Source: Lichenihabitans psoromatis
Lineage (GTDB): Bacteria > Pseudomonadota > Alphaproteobacteria > Rhizobiales > Beijerinckiaceae
NCBI RefSeq assembly: GCF_004323635.1
Contig: NZ_CP036515.1
Span: forward strand, 620,001-684,000
Reading direction: 5' to 3'
Length of the DNA stretch: 64,000 nucleotides
Positions 8,242 to 17,060 of the stretch are shown here, piece after piece. Each line of letters starts with the position of its first letter. The stretch's first letter is position 1. The notes under the pieces were generated by a model. The model ran no database searches and had not been told where the DNA came from. It worked only from the letters and a program-made list of their open reading frames with translations. The translations under genes and the position numbers were made by a program.

Positions 8242-10329
8242 ATGAGCTTCAAGATTTCGGTCGATACCGGCGGCACGTTCACGGATGTCGTGGTCAGCGA
8301 CCCGAGCGGCGCCTTCACGATCGGCAAGGCGCTGACGACTCCGGACCGCATCTTCGAGGGCATGCGCGGCGCCATCACGGCTGCGGCCGAGCAGATGAAC
8401 CTCTCCTTCGAGCATCTGCTGGCCGAGAGCGACATCCTGATCTATGGCACGACGCGCGCCACCAACGCGATCGTGACCAAGACGGTGGCCAAGACGGCAT
8501 TCCTCACAACGCGTGGCTTTCCCGATACGCTGGTGCTGAAGGAAGGCGGCAAGTTCCGCCCGCATGATTTCAGCCAGGACTATCCCGAACCCTACATTCC
8601 CCGCCGCTACACATTCGAGATCGACGAGCGCGTCGGCTCCTCCGGCACCATCCTGACACCGATCGACATCGATCAGGTGCGCGAGACCCTGGACACGCTG
8701 AAGAGCCGTGACTTTCAAGCGATTGCGGTATGTTTTCTCTGGTCGGTGCTCAACCCCGCCCATGAGGAAGCCGTCGGCACCCTGATCGAAGAAAGGCTGC
8801 CGGGCGTCACCTACAGTTTATCGTCGCGTCTCATCCCGATCATGCGCGAATACCGCCGCGCCTCGGCGACCGCGATCGACGCCTCCCTGAAACCGCTGAT
8901 GCAGCGCCACTTGCGCGAGCTCGAATCCGATCTCGGGGCAGCCGGATATCGTGGCAATATCTTCGTCAGCACCGCGGCGGGCGGGTGCAATTCCATCGCG
9001 GCCCTCGTCGAGCGCCCGATCTTCACGATCGGATCCGGGCCCGCCATGGCACCCATCGCCGGCATCACCTATTCGCGCATGGAGGGGTTGGGTGAGGACG
9101 TCATCATTTGCGACACCGGCGGCACCACCTTCGATGTCGGCGTCGTCCGCGGCGGCAGTCTGACCTATAACCGCGACACCTGGCTCGGCCCTCGCTACAC
9201 CGGCGACCTTCTCGGAATCGCGGCGGTCGACATGCGGTCGGTCGGTGCGGGGGGCGGCTCTATCGCCTGGATCGACGACGGCGGCCTGATGCGGGTCGGC
9301 CCGCAATCCGCTGGTGCGATGCCGGGTCCGGCTTGCTATGGGCGGGGCGGCACGCTGCCGACCGTCTCGGACGCCGCTGCGGTGCTCGGTTATTTCGATC
9401 CGGATTATTTCCTCGGCGGCCGCATGACGCTGGATATGGGCGCGGCGCGGCAAGCGATGATCGAGGTGTCCACGACCCTTAAGCTCACCATCGAGGAGAC
9501 CGCCTGGCGCATCCTGACGCTGGCCGGCGACCTGATGATGCGGGCGATCGTGGACGTGACCATCAACGAAGGCATCAACCCGCGTGAAAGCAGCATCGTG
9601 GCGGGTGGCGGAGCGGCCGGCATGAACATCATGTTGATCGCCAAGGAACTTGGCTGCGACCATGTGGTGCTGCCGAAGACCGCCTCGGCGCTCTCGGCGG
9701 CCGGCATGCAATATGCCGATATCGTGGCGGAAGAGGTCGGCAGCCTCTACAGCCTGTCGAACCGGTTCGACTTCGAGCGCGTCAACGCGCTGCTCGACAT
9801 GCTCGAGGCCCGCGTTCTCGGCGTCCGCGACAAGCTTCCCGGGCAAGTCGGCGAATCCAGCCTCGAATTCTATGGCGAGGCTCGTTACCAGGCCCAGGTG
9901 TGGGAACTCGATACCCCATTCCCGGACACGCCCCTGCCGTCACGGCGGTTTCGGAGCCAAGAGGACCTCACCTCCTACACCGAGAATTTCCACGCCCTGC
10001 ACGATCGCATCTTCGCGGTGAAGGATCTCGGAAGTGCGGTCGAGACCGTGAGTTGGAAGGTGCGCCTGACCATCAAGCTCGATGCGCCCGCAACGCGGCA
10101 CGTCAGTGTCGTCGCGAGCGGGACCCCGACCCCATCCGGTCATCGCCGCTGCTTCTTCGGCGAAGCCGAGCCGGTCGATACCCCGATCTACAAAGCATCG
10201 GACATCCATCCCGGCCATACGATTGTGGGACCCGCCATCATCGAAGAGCCGACCACGACGCTCGTGGTCTATCCGACCATGTCGGTCCACGTCGGCAGCA
10301 CCGGTCATTACCGGCTCAACATTCACTGA
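8242..10329 (+). CDS. hyuA: Hydantoinase/oxoprolinase subunit A (first copy)
   Basis: Large ATP-binding subunit (695 aa) of the hydantoinase/5-oxoprolinase family, in which ATP-dependent opening or carboxylation of a cyclic amide, lactam or ketone is shared with subunit B. The two ASKHA nucleotide-binding loops are visible as DTGGTFTDVV (residues 8-17) and CDTGGTTFDVG (about 289-299). GAGGGSIAWID and GPQSAGAMPGPACYGRGG are also typical of the family. A GAGG ribosome-binding site lies just before the ATG. It is followed after 9 bases by hyuB, so the two are surely cotranscribed. Family members include N-methylhydantoinase, 5-oxoprolinase, caprolactamase and acetone carboxylase; the sequence alone does not decide among them. 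Confidence 0.92.
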   Translation: MSFKISVDTGGTFTDVVVSDPSGAFTIGKALTTPDRIFEGMRGAITAAAEQMNLSFEHLLAESDILIYGTTRATNAIVTKTVAKTAFLTTRGFPDTLVLKEGGKFRPHDFSQDYPEPYIPRRYTFEIDERVGSSGTILTPIDIDQVRETLDTLKSRDFQAIAVCFLWSVLNPAHEEAVGTLIEERLPGVTYSLSSRLIPIMREYRRASATAIDASLKPLMQRHLRELESDLGAAGYRGNIFVSTAAGGCNSIAALVERPIFTIGSGPAMAPIAGITYSRMEGLGEDVIICDTGGTTFDVGVVRGGSLTYNRDTWLGPRYTGDLLGIAAVDMRSVGAGGGSIAWIDDGGLMRVGPQSAGAMPGPACYGRGGTLPTVSDAAAVLGYFDPDYFLGGRMTLDMGAARQAMIEVSTTLKLTIEETAWRILTLAGDLMMRAIVDVTINEGINPRESSIVAGGGAAGMNIMLIAKELGCDHVVLPKTASALSAAGMQYADIVAEEVGSLYSLSNRFDFERVNALLDMLEARVLGVRDKLPGQVGESSLEFYGEARYQAQVWELDTPFPDTPLPSRRFRSQEDLTSYTENFHALHDRIFAVKDLGSAVETVSWKVRLTIKLDAPATRHVSVVASGTPTPSGHRRCFFGEAEPVDTPIYKASDIHPGHTIVGPAIIEEPTTTLVVYPTMSVHVGSTGHYRLNIH

Positions 10330-10338
10330 GGCGCGATC

Positions 10339-12126
10339 ATGACAGACACCATCGAGGGCTTCGATCCCTACATGACCGCCATCCTCGCGAACCGGGTTGA
10401 TGGCATCATCCGCGAGATGACCAACACGCTGCTGCGCGCCGCCCGATCGGGCGTCATCAACAGCGCACGCGACTTCTCCTGCTCGATCTGCACGGGCGAC
10501 AACCAACTTCTCGCCTCTGCCGAAGGCCTGCCGATCCATATCTTCGGCAGCCACATGCAGGCCCGCACCATGACCGAGAATGCGGGAGCGACCCTCCGCG
10601 AAGGCGATTGCTACCTTCATAACGATCCCTATAGCGGCAACAGCCACGCGGGCGATCACGCCTTTCTGGTCCCGGTCTTCGTCGATGGCGAACACATGTT
10701 CACCACGGTCGCCAAGGCGCATCAGGCCGATATCGGCAATTCGTTGCCGACCACCTATATGGCCGGCGCGCGCGACCAGTATGAGGAAGGCGCGCTGATC
10801 TTTCCGGCCGTGAAGATCCAGTCGAATTACGAGATGGTCGACGATGTGGTGCGGATGTGCCGCTCGCGCATCCGCGTCCCGGATCAGTGGTACGGTGACT
10901 TTCTGGCCGGGATCGGCTCGGCCCGCATCGGCGAGCGCCGTCTGAAGGAGCTCTGTGACAAATACGGCAAGGCCACCATCAAGGCGTTTATCCAGCACTG
11001 GATGACTTACGCCGAGCAGCGTATGGTTGCGGCCATCAAGACCCTTCCGGCCGTGACGCTGCATAATTCCGGCAATCACGACCCGTTCGGCACGCTGCTT
11101 CCGGATGGCATCCCGCTTCAGGTGAGCCTCACGATCGATCCGGACACGGGCTATATCGACGTCGATCTGCGCGACAACGGCGATACCGTCGCGTGCGGCT
11201 TCAACCAAAGCGAAGCGTGCGCCGGCGCGTCCGTGATGGCCGGCATCTTTAATTCGATCGACGCGGACGTGCCGCGCAATTCGGGGTCGTTCAGCCGCAT
11301 CCGGTTGCATATCCGCAAGGGTTCGGTCTGCGGCGGTGCCGTCTTCCCGAGCAGTTGCTCGCTCGCCACCACCAACGTCTCGGATCGGATGGTCAACATC
11401 GTCCAGGCCGCCTTCGCACAGATCGGCGACGGCTGGGGGCTGGCCGAGGGCGGCGTCGGCATGGGGGCGGGCTGCGCCGTGGTATCGGGGCGCGATCCGC
11501 GCCTCGGCGACAGCCCGTTCGTCAATCAGCTCTTCCTCACCAATTCGGGTGGCCCGGCGAGTGCCATGGCGGACGGATGGGTCACCTATGGCCTGCCGGT
11601 CGCGGCCGGCCTGATGTATCGCGATTCCGTCGAGATCGACGAGTTGAAGCATCCGATGGACGTCCAATATGTCCGGCTGATACCGGGCACGGGAGGCGCG
11701 GGTCGCTTTCGCGGCGCGCCATCGATGGAGACCGGCTACATCTCCCGCTGCGCCCGCATGGAGGCGATCTGGCCTTGCGACGGCACGCATTTCCCCGCGA
11801 AAGGCGCGCGCGGCGGCTTGCCCGGCGCCAGTGCCGAACACCGTCTGGTGCGCCTCGACGGCACCATCGAGCCTCTCCCTAACATTGTGGTGCTCACCCT
11901 AAAGGAAGGCGAGATGGTCGAGGGTCGACATGCGGCGGGCGGCGGCTACGGCCATCCGCATGAGCGCGATCCACGTCGCGTCCTGCATGACGTCCTGGAA
12001 GGCTGGGAGACGCTCGAACGCGCCGGCTCGATCTATGGCGTGAGCCTGACAGGACGCATCGACGACGATAGTCTGGCGCTCGACCTCGCGGGAACGGCGG
12101 AGCGCCGAGGCCGGACGGCGGCCTAG
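10339..12126 (+). CDS. hyuB: Hydantoinase/oxoprolinase subunit B (first copy)
   Basis: Partner of the preceding subunit (595 aa), carrying the hydrolytic side of the two-subunit enzyme. The metal-site region reads HNDPYSGNSHAGDH (about residues 93-106), where most members have NDPYxGGTHxPD; the GGT is replaced by GNS. The C-terminal ATPGTGGAGRFRGA-like segment (IPGTGGAGRFRGAPS) and GGGYGHPHERDP near the end are standard for the family. It is the second gene of a two-gene unit and ends 4 bases inside the convergent kinase gene. The unusual metal-site sequence may mark a substrate different from that of the second hyuB copy at 20351-22048. Confidence 0.92.
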   Translation: MTDTIEGFDPYMTAILANRVDGIIREMTNTLLRAARSGVINSARDFSCSICTGDNQLLASAEGLPIHIFGSHMQARTMTENAGATLREGDCYLHNDPYSGNSHAGDHAFLVPVFVDGEHMFTTVAKAHQADIGNSLPTTYMAGARDQYEEGALIFPAVKIQSNYEMVDDVVRMCRSRIRVPDQWYGDFLAGIGSARIGERRLKELCDKYGKATIKAFIQHWMTYAEQRMVAAIKTLPAVTLHNSGNHDPFGTLLPDGIPLQVSLTIDPDTGYIDVDLRDNGDTVACGFNQSEACAGASVMAGIFNSIDADVPRNSGSFSRIRLHIRKGSVCGGAVFPSSCSLATTNVSDRMVNIVQAAFAQIGDGWGLAEGGVGMGAGCAVVSGRDPRLGDSPFVNQLFLTNSGGPASAMADGWVTYGLPVAAGLMYRDSVEIDELKHPMDVQYVRLIPGTGGAGRFRGAPSMETGYISRCARMEAIWPCDGTHFPAKGARGGLPGASAEHRLVRLDGTIEPLPNIVVLTLKEGEMVEGRHAAGGGYGHPHERDPRRVLHDVLEGWETLERAGSIYGVSLTGRIDDDSLALDLAGTAERRGRTAA

Positions 12127-13214
12127 CCGGCAGTTTCAGCCGATCGTCGCCGGTCCCATCCCATGAGGATCGCGTCGCGATCCTTGTGGCTGTCGCGGGC
12201 CGCGAAGCCATCCAGCAACCGGCATGCGCTCTCGTAGGTCCGGAGGATATAGTGCCGGTTGTCGGGGAAGAGCAGGACTCGCCATTGATTGAGCAGCACG
12301 CGCGTCGTCAGCCGCCCGAGGATGAGGTCATAAAGGAGCGTCACCTCCGCCTCGGTGAGGAGAAGTTGCGCGTCGTATCCTGCAACGATGTCGCCGATCG
12401 CTGCGACCGGATCGTGCTCCATCGAAACGAAATAGCTCGACGCGACCGCGATCTCGTTGATGCGCGGCGCATGGACCATGTCGCCGAAATCGATGATGCC
12501 GGCCACGACGGACGGCGCGTGTCCCGCCACCATGACGTTACTGCCACTCATGTCGTTGTGGATAATCTGCCAGGGCAGCGTCGCGGCGCGCGGACGGATC
12601 TCGTCGACGAACCGAGTCATGAAAGCGACGATCCAGTCCCGCCGCGTCGGATCCTCGACCATCCTGGTGATCGGCCGCAGCTGATCGACCCGCATCAGAT
12701 CCCACAGCAGAACCCGGCGGCCCTGCGGATGCTCGAAGGTCGCGAGCGCTGCATCGACCAGGGCGGCGGACCGGCCGAGGTCACGCCGCAACGTGGCGGT
12801 CGATCGTTCAGCCTGCACCTGCTCGCCCTCGATCAGCGAAATCAGAATGCCGGGCTGTAAGCACCCCGCGATGCGCGCGGTGCAGTGAGCCTCGCCATCC
12901 AGGGTGCGAAACAAGCGGGGAACCGGGCAACGCGTCGCGCTCCGCTCGATGTGCAACAAAGCCCCGTGCTGCATGTCGCGCGTCGCCGCATCATCCGCAT
13001 CGTTGTAGAATTTCAGGATCCGCCGGGTGCCATCCCGCAGTTCGACGAGATAGTTGCGATCGCGTTCGCCGGACAACAGCGTCACGCTGCCAACGAGGCC
13101 GTAGTGGTGCCGAAGCGTTGCTTCAGCCGCGCGCGGATCGATCTGGGGAGGCGCGGTCGTCAGCGCGCGAGCGGCGACCTCCAGCGTCGGCCCGAGCGTG
13201 TCGAGGCCCGTCAT
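12123..13214 (-). CDS. Aminoglycoside phosphotransferase-fold kinase, hydroxylysine/homoserine kinase-like
   Basis: Small-molecule kinase (363 aa) with the APH/choline-kinase fold. The catalytic loop HNDMSGSNVM starts at His219 with Asp221 as the likely base, and IDFGDM (241-246) is the metal-binding DFG-type segment. The pattern GIIDFGDMVHAP followed by NEIAVASSY is characteristic of hydroxylysine kinase-like enzymes that often accompany class III transaminases in amino-acid catabolism. It is not an antibiotic-resistance enzyme on this evidence. It converges on hyuB (4-base overlap) and is divergent from the GntR gene at 13401, which may regulate it through the shared 186-base gap. Confidence 0.82.
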   Translation of the reverse strand: MTGLDTLGPTLEVAARALTTAPPQIDPRAAEATLRHHYGLVGSVTLLSGERDRNYLVELRDGTRRILKFYNDADDAATRDMQHGALLHIERSATRCPVPRLFRTLDGEAHCTARIAGCLQPGILISLIEGEQVQAERSTATLRRDLGRSAALVDAALATFEHPQGRRVLLWDLMRVDQLRPITRMVEDPTRRDWIVAFMTRFVDEIRPRAATLPWQIIHNDMSGSNVMVAGHAPSVVAGIIDFGDMVHAPRINEIAVASSYFVSMEHDPVAAIGDIVAGYDAQLLLTEAEVTLLYDLILGRLTTRVLLNQWRVLLFPDNRHYILRTYESACRLLDGFAARDSHKDRDAILMGWDRRRSAETAG

Positions 13215-13400
13215 GAATGCTCGCCCGCTCTGTTTCGTGTCTTCCGCATCATTGGTCCGGGTATCGTAATCGCACTCAAGGTGAGATCACAGCAAATAGC
13301 CTCGATCAAGAGCAAGGCTTGCGGCGCTCACAAAGGAAGGGACGCGGGCAAAAACTGTCGACGCCGAGGATGATCGCGGAGGTCGTCGCAGGAGCCGACA

Positions 13401-14222
13401 TTGTCAAGGCTGGCGGCCGCCTGTAGTCTTGTGATCTCAGTCGAAGACTCGATTCACAGTAAAGGCGCGATCCTGGCGGTCCTCCGAACGGCCTCTCCGA
13501 TCGTCGATCCCGACGCGGTCGACCTCGCTCCCTTTCAAAGCGACGCGCAAGCGGCCGCGAGCGACGACGGCCTGAATCTGCGGGCCTATCGTGTGTTGCG
13601 GGAGGCGATCTTGTCCGGTGCTTTCGCGCCCGGGGCGCATCTCAATATTCGCCCTCTCGCGGTTCAGCTGGGCATGAGCCCGATGCCGGTGCGCGAGGCC
13701 TTGGCGCGGCTGCGGTCGGATGGGGCGCTGGAAACCTTGCCCAACCGCGCCTTTCGCATCCCGGTTCTCGCCGTCGCGACCTTCCGCGACATCCTGTTGA
13801 CGCGCATCCGTGTCGAGGCGCTCGCGTGCGAGCAAGCCGCAATCCGGGCGTCGGTGCAGGACGTCGTAGCGGTTGCGGCCCTGTTCGACGACCTCACGGC
13901 GGCTGAACGTGGCAAGCCCGACCGGTATCTTCGCCTGCATCGCAATTTTCACTTCGCCATTTATGCACTCGCCGGAATGCCGGTGCTGGTGGACATCATC
14001 GAGGGGCTTTGGCTTCGCATTGGCCCGCTGATCCTCGCCAGCAGCCGGGAACGGATGGCGGTCGATCGCAACCATCATGGGGCGATCCTGCGGGCTCTGA
14101 GGGCCTCCGACCCGACCGCGATCGCGCTCGCGCTGCGCGACGACATCGCGGACGGGCTCGCTCCCGTCTCCGCCTATCTGGCCGGTCAGGCAGATGCGGG
14201 AGCGCTCCGCCATGCGGTTTGA
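13401..14222 (+). CDS. GntR family transcriptional regulator, FCD type
   Basis: Regulator (273 aa from a TTG start) with an N-terminal winged helix (LRAYRVLREAILSGAFAPG, then LGMSPMPVREALARLRSDG) and a C-terminal all-helical FCD ligand domain (FHFAIYALAG, HHGAILRAL). A TTG at 13401 has AGGAG about 7 bases upstream; a GTG at 13431 is an alternative start. It overlaps lhgO by 11 bases and is followed by gabD, so it probably controls this oxidase/dehydrogenase unit. CsiR, a GntR/FCD regulator, performs that role for csiD-lhgO-gabD in other bacteria; equating the two is inference. Confidence 0.85.
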   Translation: MSRLAAACSLVISVEDSIHSKGAILAVLRTASPIVDPDAVDLAPFQSDAQAAASDDGLNLRAYRVLREAILSGAFAPGAHLNIRPLAVQLGMSPMPVREALARLRSDGALETLPNRAFRIPVLAVATFRDILLTRIRVEALACEQAAIRASVQDVVAVAALFDDLTAAERGKPDRYLRLHRNFHFAIYALAGMPVLVDIIEGLWLRIGPLILASSRERMAVDRNHHGAILRALRASDPTAIALALRDDIADGLAPVSAYLAGQADAGALRHAV

Positions 14223-15429
14223 CTTCTGCATCGTCGGTGGGGGCATCGTGGGTCTCGCCACGGCGCGGGAGCTGCTGCTCCGCCATCCTGGGGCCTCGCT
14301 GGTGCTGCTCGAAAAGGAAGCGGGTGTCGCCCGCCACCAGACGGGACACAACAGCGGCGTCATCCACTCCGGCATCTATTATGCGCCGGGCAGTCTGAAG
14401 GCCCGCCTCTGCCGCGAGGGGGCCGACGCGACCCAGCTGTTTTGCCGTGAGAATGGCGTTCCGGTCGAGCCATGCGGCAAGCTCATCGTCGCCACCACGA
14501 CGCTGGAGCTCGAGAGAATGGAGACGCTCCGGAAGCGTGCGGCCGAGAATGATATCGCGGTGACGCAGCTTTCAGCGACAGGACTGCGCGAGACCGAGCC
14601 CGCCATCGTTGGTCTCGGTGCGTTGAAAGTGCATGCCACCGGGATCGTCGATTACCGGCTCGTCTGCCGACGCATGGCGGACGAGCTCGTCGCGCGAGGC
14701 GCCGACCTCCGCTTCGGCGAAGGCGTGACGAGGATCGCCGAAGAGGAGACCGTCGTTCGGATCACGACCGCGAACGACATGATCGAAGCGGGGCATCTCG
14801 TCGTCTGCGCGGGTCTGCAATCCGACCGATTGGCGCGGCTCGCGGGCCTTGACATCGATTTCCAAATCGTCCCGTTCCGCGGCGAATATTTCGTGTTGCC
14901 CCCGGAAAAATCGACCCTTGTGCGGCATCTGATCTATCCCGTGCCGGACCCAAACCTGCCGTTCCTCGGCATCCACCTGACCCGCATGGCCGACGGCACC
15001 ATCACGGTCGGACCAAACGCGGTGCTCGGCTTCTCGCGTGAGGGCTATGCTCCGCTGTCGGTCGACCTCCGCGATTGTGCAGAGATGATCGCCTTCCCGG
15101 GCTTGTGGCGAACGCTGCGGCAGAACCTGTCGTCCGGCCTCCATGAATTCCGCAACTCTCTGTGGCGACGAGGTTATCTCGCAGAGTGTCGCAAATACTG
15201 CCCCGGTCTGGACATTTCGGATTTGCGACCCTATCCCGCTGGGATACGTGCCCAAGCGGTCAGGCGGAGCGGGGAGCTGATCCACGATTTCCTGTTTCTC
15301 CAAAGCGCACGATCACTGCATGTGTGTAACGCTCCGTCGCCGGCCGCGACATCGGCTATCCCGATCGCCCGCATGATTGCGGCCCGTCTGTTCGAAGAGG
15401 CTATGCCGCCTCATGCCATCCCGGCTTGA
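14212..15429 (+). CDS. lhgO: L-2-hydroxyglutarate oxidase
   Basis: FAD-dependent oxidase/dehydrogenase (405 aa) that oxidises L-2-hydroxyglutarate to 2-oxoglutarate and passes electrons to the membrane quinone pool. The dinucleotide-binding GGGIVG is at residues 9-14, followed by the family's GHNSGVIHSGIYY and SLKARLC segments. The C-terminal NAPSPAATSAIPIA matches the FAD-contacting end. I choose ATG 14212, with GGGAG about 8 bases upstream, over an in-frame ATG 18 bases earlier. In E. coli and Pseudomonas the enzyme works with the glutarate hydroxylase CsiD and gabD/gabT in glutarate and lysine catabolism; here gabD follows but csiD is absent. Confidence 0.93.
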   Translation: MRFDFCIVGGGIVGLATARELLLRHPGASLVLLEKEAGVARHQTGHNSGVIHSGIYYAPGSLKARLCREGADATQLFCRENGVPVEPCGKLIVATTTLELERMETLRKRAAENDIAVTQLSATGLRETEPAIVGLGALKVHATGIVDYRLVCRRMADELVARGADLRFGEGVTRIAEEETVVRITTANDMIEAGHLVVCAGLQSDRLARLAGLDIDFQIVPFRGEYFVLPPEKSTLVRHLIYPVPDPNLPFLGIHLTRMADGTITVGPNAVLGFSREGYAPLSVDLRDCAEMIAFPGLWRTLRQNLSSGLHEFRNSLWRRGYLAECRKYCPGLDISDLRPYPAGIRAQAVRRSGELIHDFLFLQSARSLHVCNAPSPAATSAIPIARMIAARLFEEAMPPHAIPA

Positions 15430-15489
15430 GGCGAGTCCGACGATAACCGGCGGCGCCATGCGTTCCGCCCTGTCCAGCAAGGTTTCATC

Positions 15490-16977
15490 ATGTCGCTTGC
15501 CGTCAAAACCCCTCCTGCTTCCGCGCTGTCGCTCAACGACCCCTCGCTGCTGATCGAGAAAGCCTATGTGGCGGGCGAGTGGATTTCGGTCGAGCACAAG
15601 AGCTTCACGGTCACCGATCCGTTCGACGGCGCAGTTTTGGCAACGCTGCCCGATCTTGGTGTGGAGGATACACGCCGCGCGATCGACAAGGCCGCCGAGG
15701 TTCGGGCCGATTGGGCGAAACGGCCCGCCAAGGAACGCGCCAATGTGCTGAAGCGCTGGTTCGATCTCGTCATCGCCAATGCGGACGATCTCGCTGCGAT
15801 TCTGACGGCCGAACAGGGCAAGCCGCTGACCGAAGCCAAGGGCGAGGTCGTATCGAATGCCGCCTATCTCGAATGGTTCGCCGAGGAAGCCAAGCGTATC
15901 GACGGCGAGATCATCCCCGGGCCGAATGCCGGACAACGCATTCTCGTGCTGAAACAGCCCGTCGGGGTCTGCGCCGCCATTACGCCGTGGAATTTTCCCA
16001 ACGGCATGATCACCCGCAAGGTCGGGCCGGCGCTTGCGGCGGGGTGCACGATGGTGCTCAAGCCCTCCGAACTGACACCCCTGTCGGCGCTGGCGCTGGC
16101 GCTTCTGGGCGAGCGGGCCGGCGTTCCGAAGGGCGCTTTCTCGGTGGTGACGACCACCGACGCGGTCGCGTTCGGGACCGAGGTCTGCAAGAACCCGACG
16201 GTCGCGAAGATCACCTTCACGGGGTCGACCAATGTCGGCCGCTGGTTGATGCGCGAGGGGGCCGACACGATCAAGCGCCTGTCGCTCGAGCTCGGCGGCA
16301 ATGCGCCCTTCATCGTGTTCGACGATGCCGACCTCGATGCCGCAGCCGATGGCGCGCTTTTGTCGAAGTTCCGCAATGCCGGCCAGACCTGCGTCTGCGC
16401 CAACCGCATCTATGTGCAAGAGGGTGTTGTCGAGGCCTTCACGCAGAAACTGCTCGATCGCGTCGCCAAGCTGAAGCTCGGGCGCGGGTCGGAGGCTGGG
16501 GTGTCGCTCGGTCCGTTGATCGACGAACGGGCCGTCGTCAAGATGGAACGGCACCTGGCCGATGCGGTCGGCAAGGGCGCTCGTGTCCTGTCCGGGGGCA
16601 AACGCTCGCCGCTCGCCCCTACCATGTTCGAACCAACCGTCGTGACGGGCGTCACCCAAGACATGATCGTGACGCGGGAAGAGACCTTCGCGCCGCTCGC
16701 ACCGATCATCGCGTTTAAGGACGAGGCCGACGTGATCGCCATGGCAAATGCGTCAGAATTCGGCCTCGCGTCTTATTTCTACGCCAAGGATATGGGCCGG
16801 ATCTTCCGCACGGCCGAGGCGCTCCAGTCCGGCATGGTGGGCGTCAACACGGGTGCGATCGCCAATGAAGTGGCCCCGTTTGGCGGCGTCAAGCAATCGG
16901 GCCTGGGCCGCGAGGGGTCTCACCATGGCATCGATGCATATCTGGAGCTGAAATACGTGGCTCTCGCCGGCCTTTGA
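15490..16977 (+). CDS. gabD: NAD(P)-dependent succinate-semialdehyde dehydrogenase
   Basis: Aldehyde dehydrogenase of 495 aa that oxidises succinate semialdehyde (or glutarate semialdehyde) to the acid for entry into the TCA cycle. The catalytic Cys301 sits in GQTCVCANR, the CxC arrangement of GabD, and the general base Glu267 is in LELGGNAPF. The cofactor-binding TPWNFPNGMITRK and FTGSTNVGRWLM segments match GabD closely. It lies 60 bases after lhgO and is probably cotranscribed with it. Besides GABA or lysine-derived semialdehydes, it could serve the omega-transaminase encoded at 18920-20299, which would produce a semialdehyde. Confidence 0.93.
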   Translation: MSLAVKTPPASALSLNDPSLLIEKAYVAGEWISVEHKSFTVTDPFDGAVLATLPDLGVEDTRRAIDKAAEVRADWAKRPAKERANVLKRWFDLVIANADDLAAILTAEQGKPLTEAKGEVVSNAAYLEWFAEEAKRIDGEIIPGPNAGQRILVLKQPVGVCAAITPWNFPNGMITRKVGPALAAGCTMVLKPSELTPLSALALALLGERAGVPKGAFSVVTTTDAVAFGTEVCKNPTVAKITFTGSTNVGRWLMREGADTIKRLSLELGGNAPFIVFDDADLDAAADGALLSKFRNAGQTCVCANRIYVQEGVVEAFTQKLLDRVAKLKLGRGSEAGVSLGPLIDERAVVKMERHLADAVGKGARVLSGGKRSPLAPTMFEPTVVTGVTQDMIVTREETFAPLAPIIAFKDEADVIAMANASEFGLASYFYAKDMGRIFRTAEALQSGMVGVNTGAIANEVAPFGGVKQSGLGREGSHHGIDAYLELKYVALAGL

Positions 16978-17060
16978 AACACGTCGTCTGAGCCGGCCGT
17001 GAGCCATAGAGTTTCCGCAGAGTCCTGTCAGACCCCCTGGTCGAAACAGGAGCGTTTGGC

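Noticed and set aside
9940..11841. Minus-strand ORF (633 codons) opposite hyuA/hyuB
   Set aside because: Composition is that of an antisense shadow and it spans the hyuA-hyuB junction; no recognisable motif.
12123..13214. Aminoglycoside resistance gene
   Set aside because: Fold is APH but the sequence pattern (GIIDFGDMVHAP, NEIAVASSY) is that of hydroxylysine/homoserine kinase-like catabolic enzymes.
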